Of a stretch of DNA of 64,000 nt, positions 8,709 through 15,491 are shown piece after piece; within the stretch, counting starts at the first letter, position 1; each line of letters opens with the position of its first letter. The notes under the pieces were generated by a model that made no database searches, had not been told where the DNA came from, and saw nothing but the letters and a program-made list of their open reading frames with translations. Source of the DNA: Chitinophaga horti. GTDB lineage: Bacteria > Bacteroidota > Bacteroidia > Chitinophagales > Chitinophagaceae. The DNA lies in assembly GCF_022867795.2 (NCBI RefSeq), contig NZ_CP107006.1, positions 2,108,001 to 2,172,000 of the forward strand, written 5' to 3'. A program made the translations under genes and the position numbers.

Positions 8709-9554
8709 CTATAAAGTCTTAATCAGCTTCTCGTTCAACGCTACATAATCAGCATTGTTAGCTGCTTTCGCCAGTTCGATGGAACGCATAGCCGTGGTTT
8801 TAGCACCTGCTTTGTCGCCCAGTTTCGCCTGGATCTTCGCTTTCATGTGTACCATGTAGAAAGGCTCTTTACCTTCTTTGATAGCCTCGTCGATCCAAAC
8901 CAACGCCTGTTTCAGGTCGCGGTTGTTCTCGTAGTAGTAGCTGGCAGCAGCCCAGTAAGGCTTTTTGTCGCCTTTCATGGCTTTTTCAATTTCTGCCATT
9001 ACGGTTGCATCCATGTTCGGAGCAGTGATCTTAACCGGAACGGTCAGTTTGTCCCAGCTGATGTTCATGGTCATGCTGGCAGCAGCAATGTTGTCGAAGC
9101 TGATGGTGAATGATTCTACTTTAGAAGCATTTTTAACAGGCTTTACTTTGAATTTAGCCACGTCGTCTTCGGCCTTGTAACCATTGTCGCCCCAGTTCTT
9201 TACGCCTTTGTTCAGCACGATCTGCCATTCTGTTTTGCCAGGAATGGTGTACAGTGCATAATCACCGGCAGGCACTTTTACGCCTTCGAACGCCAGCTCT
9301 TCACCCAGGGTGATTTTAGTAGCGTTGTTAGCGCCGGTGCGCCATACTTTGTCGTACGGAACGAGGTCGCCATAAATGGTACGTCCTTTTACCGCCGGGC
9401 GGGAATAGGCTACTTCTACGGTCGACAGCGCAAAGCTCTGTTTGATAGTTTGGGCAGGGCTTGGAGCAGGCGTTTTTACGCCTTGTGCCACTGCGCTAAC
9501 GGAGATGGCAACGCCTAATGCGGTTGCGCATACATAGGTGGAAAGATTTTTCAT
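8709..9554 (-). CDS. DUF2911 domain protein, exported
   Basis: Function unknown; DUF2911 proteins are common in Bacteroidota. The 281-aa product has a signal peptide ending in SVAQG, then the DUF2911 beta-rich domain with its characteristic VEYSRP-like segment (VAYSRPAVKGRTIYG), VWRTGANNAT and AGDYALYTIPG (about residues 35-180). The remaining C-terminal third is helical and resembles TPR repeats (WIDEAIKEG, MKAKIQAKLGDKAGA). It is probably periplasmic. It has its own promoter box and terminator and is not linked to the signalling operon that follows it on the same strand. Confidence 0.85.
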   Translation of the reverse strand: MKNLSTYVCATALGVAISVSAVAQGVKTPAPSPAQTIKQSFALSTVEVAYSRPAVKGRTIYGDLVPYDKVWRTGANNATKITLGEELAFEGVKVPAGDYALYTIPGKTEWQIVLNKGVKNWGDNGYKAEDDVAKFKVKPVKNASKVESFTISFDNIAAASMTMNISWDKLTVPVKITAPNMDATVMAEIEKAMKGDKKPYWAAASYYYENNRDLKQALVWIDEAIKEGKEPFYMVHMKAKIQAKLGDKAGAKTTAMRSIELAKAANNADYVALNEKLIKTL

Positions 9555-9592
9555 ATACAGCAGATTTGATGTTTAATGCATCATTGTCGCCG

Positions 9593-9600
9593 CAAATATA
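9593..9600 (-). promoter_or_regulatory. -7 promoter box of the DUF2911 gene
   Basis: On the minus strand TATATTTG matches TAnnTTTG, giving a leader of about 30 bases to the ATG at 9554. Confidence 0.65.
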
Positions 9601-9612
9601 CAGGTATTAGGG

Positions 9613-10272
9613 TTATTCTATCAAACCATTCCGGAAAGCATATAAAACCAGTCCAACGGTATTTTTTACGTTTATCTTTTCCAGCAGCTTCTGGCGAATG
9701 CCTTCCACCGTGCGTGGGCTCAGGAATATTTTTTCGGATATCTCCTGGGTGGTGAGTTCACTGCAGATCATTTTCAGCACTTCCAGTTCCCGTTCATTGA
9801 GTTGGATCTCATTCTTGAACGTGGGTTTGAACTGTTGTTTGTTTTTATGCAGTACTTTTTTGAGCAGGGCGAGGTTTACGTTCTCGTTAAAGTAGAAGCC
9901 TTTCTCGAACGTAGTACAGATGGCCTCATAAATCTCTTCCGGCTCGCTGTTCTTCAGCAGGTAAGCATTGGCGCCATTCTCTACCAGGTGTACAATAAAG
10001 TTGTCGTCTTCGTACATGGTGAGGATGATCACTTTTACGTCCGGGTACTTTTCCTTTACCTGTACAGTAGCTGCAATGCCATCAAGTTTGGGCATTTTAA
10101 GGTCCATCAGTATAACATCGGGCAATTGCCTGGTCATGATATCGAGGAGGTGCTCCCCGTCTTCCGCTTCAAATACGACGTTTATGTTCTCGTATGGGGT
10201 AAGGGTGTTGATCACACCACTGCGGAATATCTTATGATCGTCGGCAATAGCTACTTTTATGGGAGGTAGCAT
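9613..10272 (-). CDS. LuxR/NarL-family response regulator
   Basis: DNA-binding two-component response regulator. Residues 1-125 are a receiver domain with the acidic pair D11/D12 (IADDHK), phospho-acceptor D57 (ILMDLKMP), and the T/K switch residues in ILTMYED and YLLKNS. Residues about 155-219 are a LuxR-type helix-turn-helix (LNERELEVLKMI, LTTQEISEKIFLSPRTVEGIRQKLLEKI). It starts 10 bases after the kinase gene, which is its evident partner. It is the last gene of a four-gene operon running from 12131 leftward. Targets are unknown. Confidence 0.93.
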   Translation of the reverse strand: MLPPIKVAIADDHKIFRSGVINTLTPYENINVVFEAEDGEHLLDIMTRQLPDVILMDLKMPKLDGIAATVQVKEKYPDVKVIILTMYEDDNFIVHLVENGANAYLLKNSEPEEIYEAICTTFEKGFYFNENVNLALLKKVLHKNKQQFKPTFKNEIQLNERELEVLKMICSELTTQEISEKIFLSPRTVEGIRQKLLEKINVKNTVGLVLYAFRNGLIE

Positions 10273-10282
10273 ATCGTGCGCT

Positions 10283-11077
10283 TTATATTACGGGTTGATA
10301 ATTTTCCACCCTCACAACGGCCATTGTGCCGGCGGGTGCTTTCTTTACAAAGTTGATGTTTCCCCCGATAATATTCAAGCGGCTTTCTATATTTTTTAGT
10401 CCCAGGCTGCCCGTCTTCTTCCGCGATTCTTCCAAACCTCCGGCCAGCTTGCCGTTGCCATCATCTTCCACGGTAATGGTAAGTTGCCCGCCGTTGCTCT
10501 GGTAGCTGATCAGGATGTTTTTGGCCTGGGCGTGTTTGATGATGTTGTTGATCAGTTCCTGTACCACGCGGTATATGTTCAGCGCCTTCTCACGGTCTAC
10601 CGGAAACTGGCTGTTATCGGTCTGGAACTTTACGGCCACTTCCTTGTTCTTGTTCATCAGGCTGGCAAAGCTGTCCAGCGCATGCGACAAGCCCAGGTTA
10701 TCGAGGGTTTGGGGGTGCAGGCTTTGGGAAATGAAGCGTAACTGCTGGATGATCGTATCGGTAAACTCTTTCGTTTCTTTGATGATCTCCACCTGCCCGT
10801 TCTGCGATTGTTGTTGCAGGTGGTTCAGGCTCAGTTTTAGTACCGATAACTGGGCGCCTACTTCATCGTGCAGGTCTTCCGCAATACGTTTGCGTTCGGT
10901 TTCCTGGCCTTGTATCACCGCTACCAGGCGTTCTTTTTGCAGCAGCAGGTCTTTATCCCGCAGGGTCAGTTTATACTGGATCACCTGCTTCTGCTGCATT
11001 ACGACCATTACCACTACGATCACGCCGAGGGTGATCATCACAATGGTGCCGATCAGTATCATTTCCAGCATATTCAT
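10283..11077 (-). CDS. Sensor histidine kinase, HisKA_3 (DesK/NarX) type
   Basis: Autophosphorylating kinase expected to signal to the adjacent LuxR-type regulator. The 264-aa protein has a single N-terminal transmembrane helix (about 5-27), a coiled linker, and a HisKA_3 dimerisation helix with the phospho-acceptor H70 in RIAEDLHDEVGAQL. The HATPase domain has an N box VQELINNIIKHAQA and G boxes VEDDGNG and GSLGLKNIESR. It has no extracytoplasmic sensor domain, so sensing is probably done by a partner, the obvious candidate being the multi-helix protein whose gene overlaps its start by an ATGA. Confidence 0.93.
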   Translation of the reverse strand: MNMLEMILIGTIVMITLGVIVVVMVVMQQKQVIQYKLTLRDKDLLLQKERLVAVIQGQETERKRIAEDLHDEVGAQLSVLKLSLNHLQQQSQNGQVEIIKETKEFTDTIIQQLRFISQSLHPQTLDNLGLSHALDSFASLMNKNKEVAVKFQTDNSQFPVDREKALNIYRVVQELINNIIKHAQAKNILISYQSNGGQLTITVEDDGNGKLAGGLEESRKKTGSLGLKNIESRLNIIGGNINFVKKAPAGTMAVVRVENYQPVI

Positions 11078-11748
11078 ACACTAACTCTTTTAATCTTGAG
11101 GAAACCGACATAGAAAAAGATGATCTCTACCACTCCGCCAATGTAGTGCAGGGACATGGTGAGGGACTGTGCGGTCTTCATGTCTTCGGGGAGCAATGTT
11201 CTTTGCATGAGGTTATAACCAAGGGTGAGAATAAAAGAGCAGCAGAGGTAAACAAATAGTCCGGCATTGAACCAGAAATCGGGTACCATATTGATAAAGA
11301 TCGATTGTTCGAGTAGTTGTTCATCCTTTTGCAGTTCCATGAAAAAGATAATGCCGTAGATCAGCAGTACGAGGGTGCGTGCGGAGGAGAAGATCGAATT
11401 GAACGTACGGGAACCTTCGATGAAAAGGATGTCGGCGATGAAAAGGACGGTAATGCCTGCGAGCAGGATGCCGATTACCCGGTGCACCTTCTGGCTTTTG
11501 ATCACGGTGAAGTAGTACATGGAGAGCAGGTAGAACTGCAGCAGCGTCATGAGGTTCACAAAAAGCATGTTATTGCCTACGGTCGCCTGCAATATCTTGG
11601 AGCCTGCCGCAAATACGAAACTTACCGCCAGGTAGTAAAATATCCACCGTTCGTTTTTGGCCAGTGTTGCAAAGCGAAGTGAAAAGGGGATCAGAACCAG
11701 AAATTCGATCCCCAGAAGAAAGTAAAAAATGATAAGGTGAGTACCCAC
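11074..11748 (-). CDS. Seven-helix membrane protein in a kinase operon
   Basis: No family is recognised. The 224-aa product is almost entirely hydrophobic with about seven transmembrane helices separated by short charged loops. The frame is open upstream to a TTG at 11796, but a GTG at 11748 whose G is shared with the upstream stop (TAGTG) is the better start and implies translational coupling. Its stop overlaps the kinase ATG. Tight coupling to a kinase lacking a sensor domain suggests it is the membrane sensor of the system, comparable in layout to 7TM sensor modules, but this is inference from context. Confidence 0.75.
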   Translation of the reverse strand: MGTHLIIFYFLLGIEFLVLIPFSLRFATLAKNERWIFYYLAVSFVFAAGSKILQATVGNNMLFVNLMTLLQFYLLSMYYFTVIKSQKVHRVIGILLAGITVLFIADILFIEGSRTFNSIFSSARTLVLLIYGIIFFMELQKDEQLLEQSIFINMVPDFWFNAGLFVYLCCSFILTLGYNLMQRTLLPEDMKTAQSLTMSLHYIGGVVEIIFFYVGFLKIKRVSV

Positions 11749-12131
11749 TAGATGTCTGAATTTAACGGATTGTTGATGGCACAGTCGAGCGGGCAATAAA
11801 GGCCACCGTCCAGGAGGTCTTGTTCAACGGCTCCTTTCTGCAGGTGTGACTCTTTCGCGATAAGGTCGTTGCCTTCAGCATCTACCGCTACGATAACAAA
11901 TTTGTTATCTGCTTTACCGTCGCCGTCTACATCCAGGCCATAATAGATACGCATACCTACTGCCTTGGGGTTCGACAGGATCTGTTCGATTTTGTTGGTA
12001 CCGAAAAAGGCGGCGATAGAGCGACCGGTTTTCCTTTTCATCTCGTGTTGTTCGAGACGGAAAGCGGCAGTGAATTTGGCGCCTTTTTCGAGAGAGATGA
12101 ACTCGCCGGTGTCTTTGTTGTACTTACTCAT
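11748..12131 (-). CDS. Conserved-looking protein of unknown function, 127 aa
   Basis: Not recognised. It has no signal peptide or membrane helix and looks cytosolic. Features seen are a basic EMKRKTGRS segment, an acidic DVDGDGKADNK stretch resembling a calcium-binding loop, and a CPLDC pair of cysteines near the C terminus. It is the first gene of the operon with the seven-helix protein, kinase and response regulator, joined to the next gene by overlapping stop and start. A plausible -33/-7 promoter lies about 40 bases upstream. It could be a ligand-binding or output partner of the signalling system; nothing in the sequence decides. Confidence 0.7.
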   Translation of the reverse strand: MSKYNKDTGEFISLEKGAKFTAAFRLEQHEMKRKTGRSIAAFFGTNKIEQILSNPKAVGMRIYYGLDVDGDGKADNKFVIVAVDAEGNDLIAKESHLQKGAVEQDLLDGGLYCPLDCAINNPLNSDI

Positions 12132-12588
12132 AATAGTGTTGTTTTGAGAGGTTAGTTATAATGTCCGGTAAAATTATCATAAAATACCAGTTGTCAAAAT
12201 GCCATGCGTGTTGTCACACGGAAAGCCAAAACTGCGGTTTCCCACAGGTATCTAGGACTGCATTGAGTTTCAATGTATCAGGTAGATGCGTAGAAAGGGC
12301 AGATTATCCGTACCCTTTGATCAAAATTGCGTAGAACTACGTATTCTTAAATATCGGTGGCTTAACGCTTGTAAGGGTAGTATTAGTTTGCAACCTTTGT
12401 GTTACTGACCGGAGATAGTGGTTTATCAACCAAAAGGCGTATTTGAGAGAAAGTTGTAGGTCCCGGCCTTTCCGCCATTTGTTTCGCTAGTATATATGCA
12501 GGGAATTTGCCAGGCCATAAGCCGGCGTAGTTAATCAAATAGGTCTCAAGTTGACCCCCATTTTTTTATATCAAAACTATTTTTAGCT
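12132..12588. other. 457-bp divergent intergenic region
   Basis: Apart from the candidate operon promoter at its left end and a weak -7-like TATTTTTA near 12571 before the rightward gene, I see no open frame, RNA gene or obvious repeat here. Confidence 0.5.
12169..12198 (-). promoter_or_regulatory. Candidate promoter of the four-gene signalling operon
   Basis: On the minus strand a TTTG -33 element (12198-12195) is followed after 18 bases by TAATTTTA (12176-12169), a 7-of-8 match to TAnnTTTG. It sits 38 bases before the ATG at 12131. Confidence 0.5.
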
Positions 12589-13443
12589 ATGAGTTACCTG
12601 TTAATCGGAAACATTTCTGCCCTCATTTGCGATGAATGCATCGAGCCCCTGGCCCATGCCCGCATCAGGATTTACCTGCCTGTTAGCCCCCGCCCCGCTC
12701 ACGAATTACAGGCTGGATTGTTCAGCACCTTACGTGTGGTAGGCGAAAAAGAGTATACCCGTAAAGAAGAACGCCTGCTGGCGTCTACTACCATGGACGA
12801 ACGAGGCAATTTCTCCCTCAGCTGGGAACAGGTTCACTTGTTTACCGAGCCGCTGGAAATTGATATTGAACTGGCGCGTGTACCCGGACAAAGAAACCCT
12901 GCCGGACCGGCGAGGCGTTATCACTTGGCCTTGCAGGTGCCTGCCTGGAAACGGGCGAGGGATAAGTACGTAGCTGCTTTTGCTTATGTGGTGCCATCAG
13001 AGAACTGGGCAGAGATGAGGGCTGACTTTGGTGCCGGTGTAGTAACAGGAGCTGTAAGACATTACGAAACTTACAGCGCGATGCCCGGACTGCGGGTGGA
13101 GGCGTATAATGCGCTGACCGACCGTATTGTGGGCTGGGGTAATACGAACGAACATGGCCGCTATAAGCTGTTTTTCAACATTGCTTCCGGCGGACCGGCA
13201 CAGGCTTTTCCAGAAATCTATTTTAAAGTATATAGTAACGACCAACTGGTTTGGAGCGAAGATAAGGACATGGCCTTCCAACCGGAAAGGCAACGTATGG
13301 CTCCGTGTTCACGAATGAATCTGTTTGTTAAGCCTGCCAGTGAGGCCCGCAAGGCCCCCCGCTACTTTGGCGACTGGCTCAACGACTTGATGCATACTAC
13401 GAAAACAAAGATGCTTTATAAGGACCTGCACGTAACTGCGTAG
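12589..13443 (+). CDS. Protein with two transthyretin/carboxypeptidase-regulatory-like domains
   Basis: Function unknown. The 284-aa protein has no signal peptide. Two segments have the look of carboxypeptidase-regulatory (transthyretin-like) beta sandwiches: residues about 5-75 (PLAHARIRIYLPV, then TTMDERGNFSLSW) and about 145-215 (GAVRHYETYSAMPGLRVEAYN, then GNTNEHGRYKLFF). In both, a conserved Asp/Asn-E-x-G-x-F/Y turn is visible. The C-terminal tail is basic. It is monocistronic, divergent from the signalling operon and ends at a hairpin shared with the symporter gene. Confidence 0.7.
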   Translation: MSYLLIGNISALICDECIEPLAHARIRIYLPVSPRPAHELQAGLFSTLRVVGEKEYTRKEERLLASTTMDERGNFSLSWEQVHLFTEPLEIDIELARVPGQRNPAGPARRYHLALQVPAWKRARDKYVAAFAYVVPSENWAEMRADFGAGVVTGAVRHYETYSAMPGLRVEAYNALTDRIVGWGNTNEHGRYKLFFNIASGGPAQAFPEIYFKVYSNDQLVWSEDKDMAFQPERQRMAPCSRMNLFVKPASEARKAPRYFGDWLNDLMHTTKTKMLYKDLHVTA

Positions 13444-13480
13444 GACCCGCCCATCGTTGGAAAGCCCCAATATGTCTGAA

Positions 13481-13511
13481 ACAGCTATCCTTACCGGATA
13501 GCTGTTTTTTT
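13481..13511 (+). terminator. Intrinsic terminator overlapping the 3' end of the symporter gene
   Basis: Perfect 10-bp stem ACAGCTATCC (13481-13490) / GGATAGCTGT (13496-13505) followed by seven T. It ends the rightward gene; its loop contains the stop codon of the leftward symporter gene, so that gene's last codons form one arm. Confidence 0.85.
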
Positions 13512-15191
13512 ATCGTATATCAGCACCTGGAAAAGGTAAGCCAGTCCGCACACGAGCGAGCACCCCACCACGTTCAGCCACAGGAACGACACGACGTCCC
13601 AGCGGTACACGGCGATCACAATTACTTCTGCCACCAGCGCCGCCGCAAAGGCCGCGTCGCCTTTTACACGTTTGATCCAGAAGGCCACGAGGAAAATGCC
13701 AAGAATGGTGCCGTAAAACAGGGAGCCCAGGATGTTCACCGCTTCGATGAGGCTACCCAACCCGGTAGCAAACTGCGCCACCATAATACTGAACATACCC
13801 CATACGAGCGTCCACAAACGCGATACTTTCAGGTACTGCGCCTCGGTGCCGTTGGGGTTCATCATGCGTTTATAAATATCGATCACCGTGGTGGACGCCA
13901 GCGAGTTGAGCGCCGCTGCAATACTGCCCCACGAAGCGAGGAAGATGATCGCGATCAATAGCCCTACCAGCCCTTTGGGTAAACTGTTCACCACGAAATG
14001 GAGAAACACGTAATTCGTGTCGTTCGTATCGGCCGTAGGATCTGCTTTCTTGATCACGTCCAATGCCTGTTCGCGTACTTCGCCTGCTGCAGCATCGGTT
14101 TGTGCCAGTGCTGCCTGCTTTTCCGTAATCGCGGTCTGTTCACCGCTCTTTAATGCGGCAGACAAAGCCCGTACCTGCTGTGTTTTTTGCTCACCGAGTG
14201 TCGCGTATTGCTGTTCAAGCGCCTGTAACGCCGCTCCCTGTTCGGTTTGCCGCACTTTACGCAGCTGGGCTTCGTTAAAGAAGATGGGCGATTTGAAGTA
14301 GAGGTAGAACACGAATACCAAAGCGCCAAGCAGCAGGATCAGGAACTGCATAGGCACTTTAACCAGGCCGTTCATCAGCAGGCCTATTTTACTTTCCGAC
14401 TCGGTGCGAGCGGTCAGGTAACGGCCAACCTGCGACTGATCGGTGCCGAAGTAGGATAATGCGAGGAAGAACCCTCCTATCACCCCACTCCATATGTTAT
14501 AACGGTCTTTAAAGCTAAAGTCGGTAACGATTACGTTGAGTTTACCCATTTTACCCGATACCTTCAGTGCGTCGGTAAATCCGATGTCCGAAGGCAACAG
14601 GTGTATCACCATCCAGCCTGCCAGGAACATACCGGCGAAGATGATGGCGAGTTGCAGGGTTTGGGTGTACGATACGGCTTTGGTACCGCCCGCCATGGTA
14701 TAGATGATAAGCAGTCCGCCCATAAAAAGGTTGGTCCAGTAAATGTTCCAGCCGAGCAGCGACGACAGAATGATCGAGGGGGCGCAGATGCTGATGCCGG
14801 TAGACAGGCCGCGTTGGATAAGAAACAATACGGAGGTGATCGTACGCGTCTTCAGATCGAACCGTTGTTCGAGGTACTCGTACGCGGTGTATACGTTCAA
14901 CTTACGGAAGATGGGTACGAAGGCCACACAGATCACGACCATGGCCAGCGGAAGGCCAAAGTAGTATTGCACGAAACGCATACCGTCCATATAAGCCTGT
15001 CCGGGTGCGGAAATGAACGTCACCGCGCTGGCCTGGGTGCCCATGATAGACAGCAGCACGATGTACCAGGGCATGCTGCGGCTGCCCATGAAATAGTCGT
15101 CCATATTCTGCTGGCCGCGGCTTTTCCATACGCCATAGCATATGATAATGATTAACGTGGCGGACAATACTATCCAGTCCGTAATGCTCAT
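13491..15191 (-). CDS. Sodium/solute symporter (SSS family)
   Basis: Inner-membrane secondary transporter of the SSS/LeuT-fold group. The chosen start is the ATG at 15191 (MSITDWIVLSA), whose ATGA overlaps the stop of the 43-aa microprotein gene; the frame is open further upstream but those residues look non-native. The protein is 566 aa with about 13 hydrophobic helices, early GSRSMPWY and GTQASAVTFISAPG, and the family region LSYFGTDQSQVGRYLTA. Unusual is a roughly 100-residue Gln/Ala-rich, coiled-coil-like hydrophilic insert between the helix ending near VFYLYF and the next at LVGLLIAII. It is the last of four coupled genes headed by a PIG-L deacetylase, suggesting uptake of the product of that enzyme or its substrate. 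Substrate unknown. Confidence 0.9.
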   Translation of the reverse strand: MSITDWIVLSATLIIIICYGVWKSRGQQNMDDYFMGSRSMPWYIVLLSIMGTQASAVTFISAPGQAYMDGMRFVQYYFGLPLAMVVICVAFVPIFRKLNVYTAYEYLEQRFDLKTRTITSVLFLIQRGLSTGISICAPSIILSSLLGWNIYWTNLFMGGLLIIYTMAGGTKAVSYTQTLQLAIIFAGMFLAGWMVIHLLPSDIGFTDALKVSGKMGKLNVIVTDFSFKDRYNIWSGVIGGFFLALSYFGTDQSQVGRYLTARTESESKIGLLMNGLVKVPMQFLILLLGALVFVFYLYFKSPIFFNEAQLRKVRQTEQGAALQALEQQYATLGEQKTQQVRALSAALKSGEQTAITEKQAALAQTDAAAGEVREQALDVIKKADPTADTNDTNYVFLHFVVNSLPKGLVGLLIAIIFLASWGSIAAALNSLASTTVIDIYKRMMNPNGTEAQYLKVSRLWTLVWGMFSIMVAQFATGLGSLIEAVNILGSLFYGTILGIFLVAFWIKRVKGDAAFAAALVAEVIVIAVYRWDVVSFLWLNVVGCSLVCGLAYLFQVLIYDKKTAIR

Positions 15192-15319
15192 GAGAAGGTT
15201 TTGGTGAAATAATAAAACAACACAACCTGGGTGACGAGCCATGCAATCACCAGGATGTACCAGTAACGCCACCTGCTAAAAAGCGGTGGCTTTTCCTGTT
15301 GCGTATTCTTCGTGGTCAT
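15188..15319 (-). CDS. 43-aa single-helix membrane microprotein
   Basis: A short frame from ATG 15319 to TGA 15188. The product is a charged N terminus (MTTKNTQQEK), a basic-aromatic FSRWRYW segment, one hydrophobic helix (YILVIAWLVTQVVLFYYF) and a short tail. Its stop overlaps the symporter ATG (ATGA), and it starts 4 bases after the 55-aa gene ends. Several SSS symporters have small membrane partners encoded just upstream (for example YhdT with PanF and YjcH with ActP). By position this one is a candidate accessory subunit; sequence similarity to those families is not evident to me. Confidence 0.75.
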   Translation of the reverse strand: MTTKNTQQEKPPLFSRWRYWYILVIAWLVTQVVLFYYFTKTFS

Positions 15320-15323
15320 AAGT

Positions 15324-15491
15324 TTATTTTCGCTTGGATAACAGGCCCCCGCTAAGCAGACCCAGTGCCAGCCCTATCATCAGGCCGATGTGCATCCTTT
15401 TAATACCGAAACCGATGACCAGCCCGATAAGGATGCAAACGCCCGCGGCGATGTTCAGTCTGGCCCTGCTGTCTCCCCTCTTTTGCGCCAT
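15324..15491 (-). CDS. 55-aa two-helix membrane microprotein
   Basis: A short frame from ATG 15491 to TAA 15324. The product has a basic N terminus (MAQKRGDSRAR), two Gly-rich hydrophobic stretches (about 12-30 and 34-50) split by KRMH, and a basic SKRK end. Its start is fused to the stop of the PIG-L deacetylase gene (TAATG), and the next gene starts 4 bases after it, so it sits inside a translationally coupled operon. Function unknown. It is too regular in topology and too well placed to be chance. Confidence 0.72.
   Translation of the reverse strand: MAQKRGDSRARLNIAAGVCILIGLVIGFGIKRMHIGLMIGLALGLLSGGLLSKRK

Noticed and set aside
11749..11796. Upstream TTG start for the seven-helix protein
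   Set aside because: It would extend into the preceding gene by 16 non-hydrophobic codons; the GTG overlapping the upstream stop is a better coupled start.
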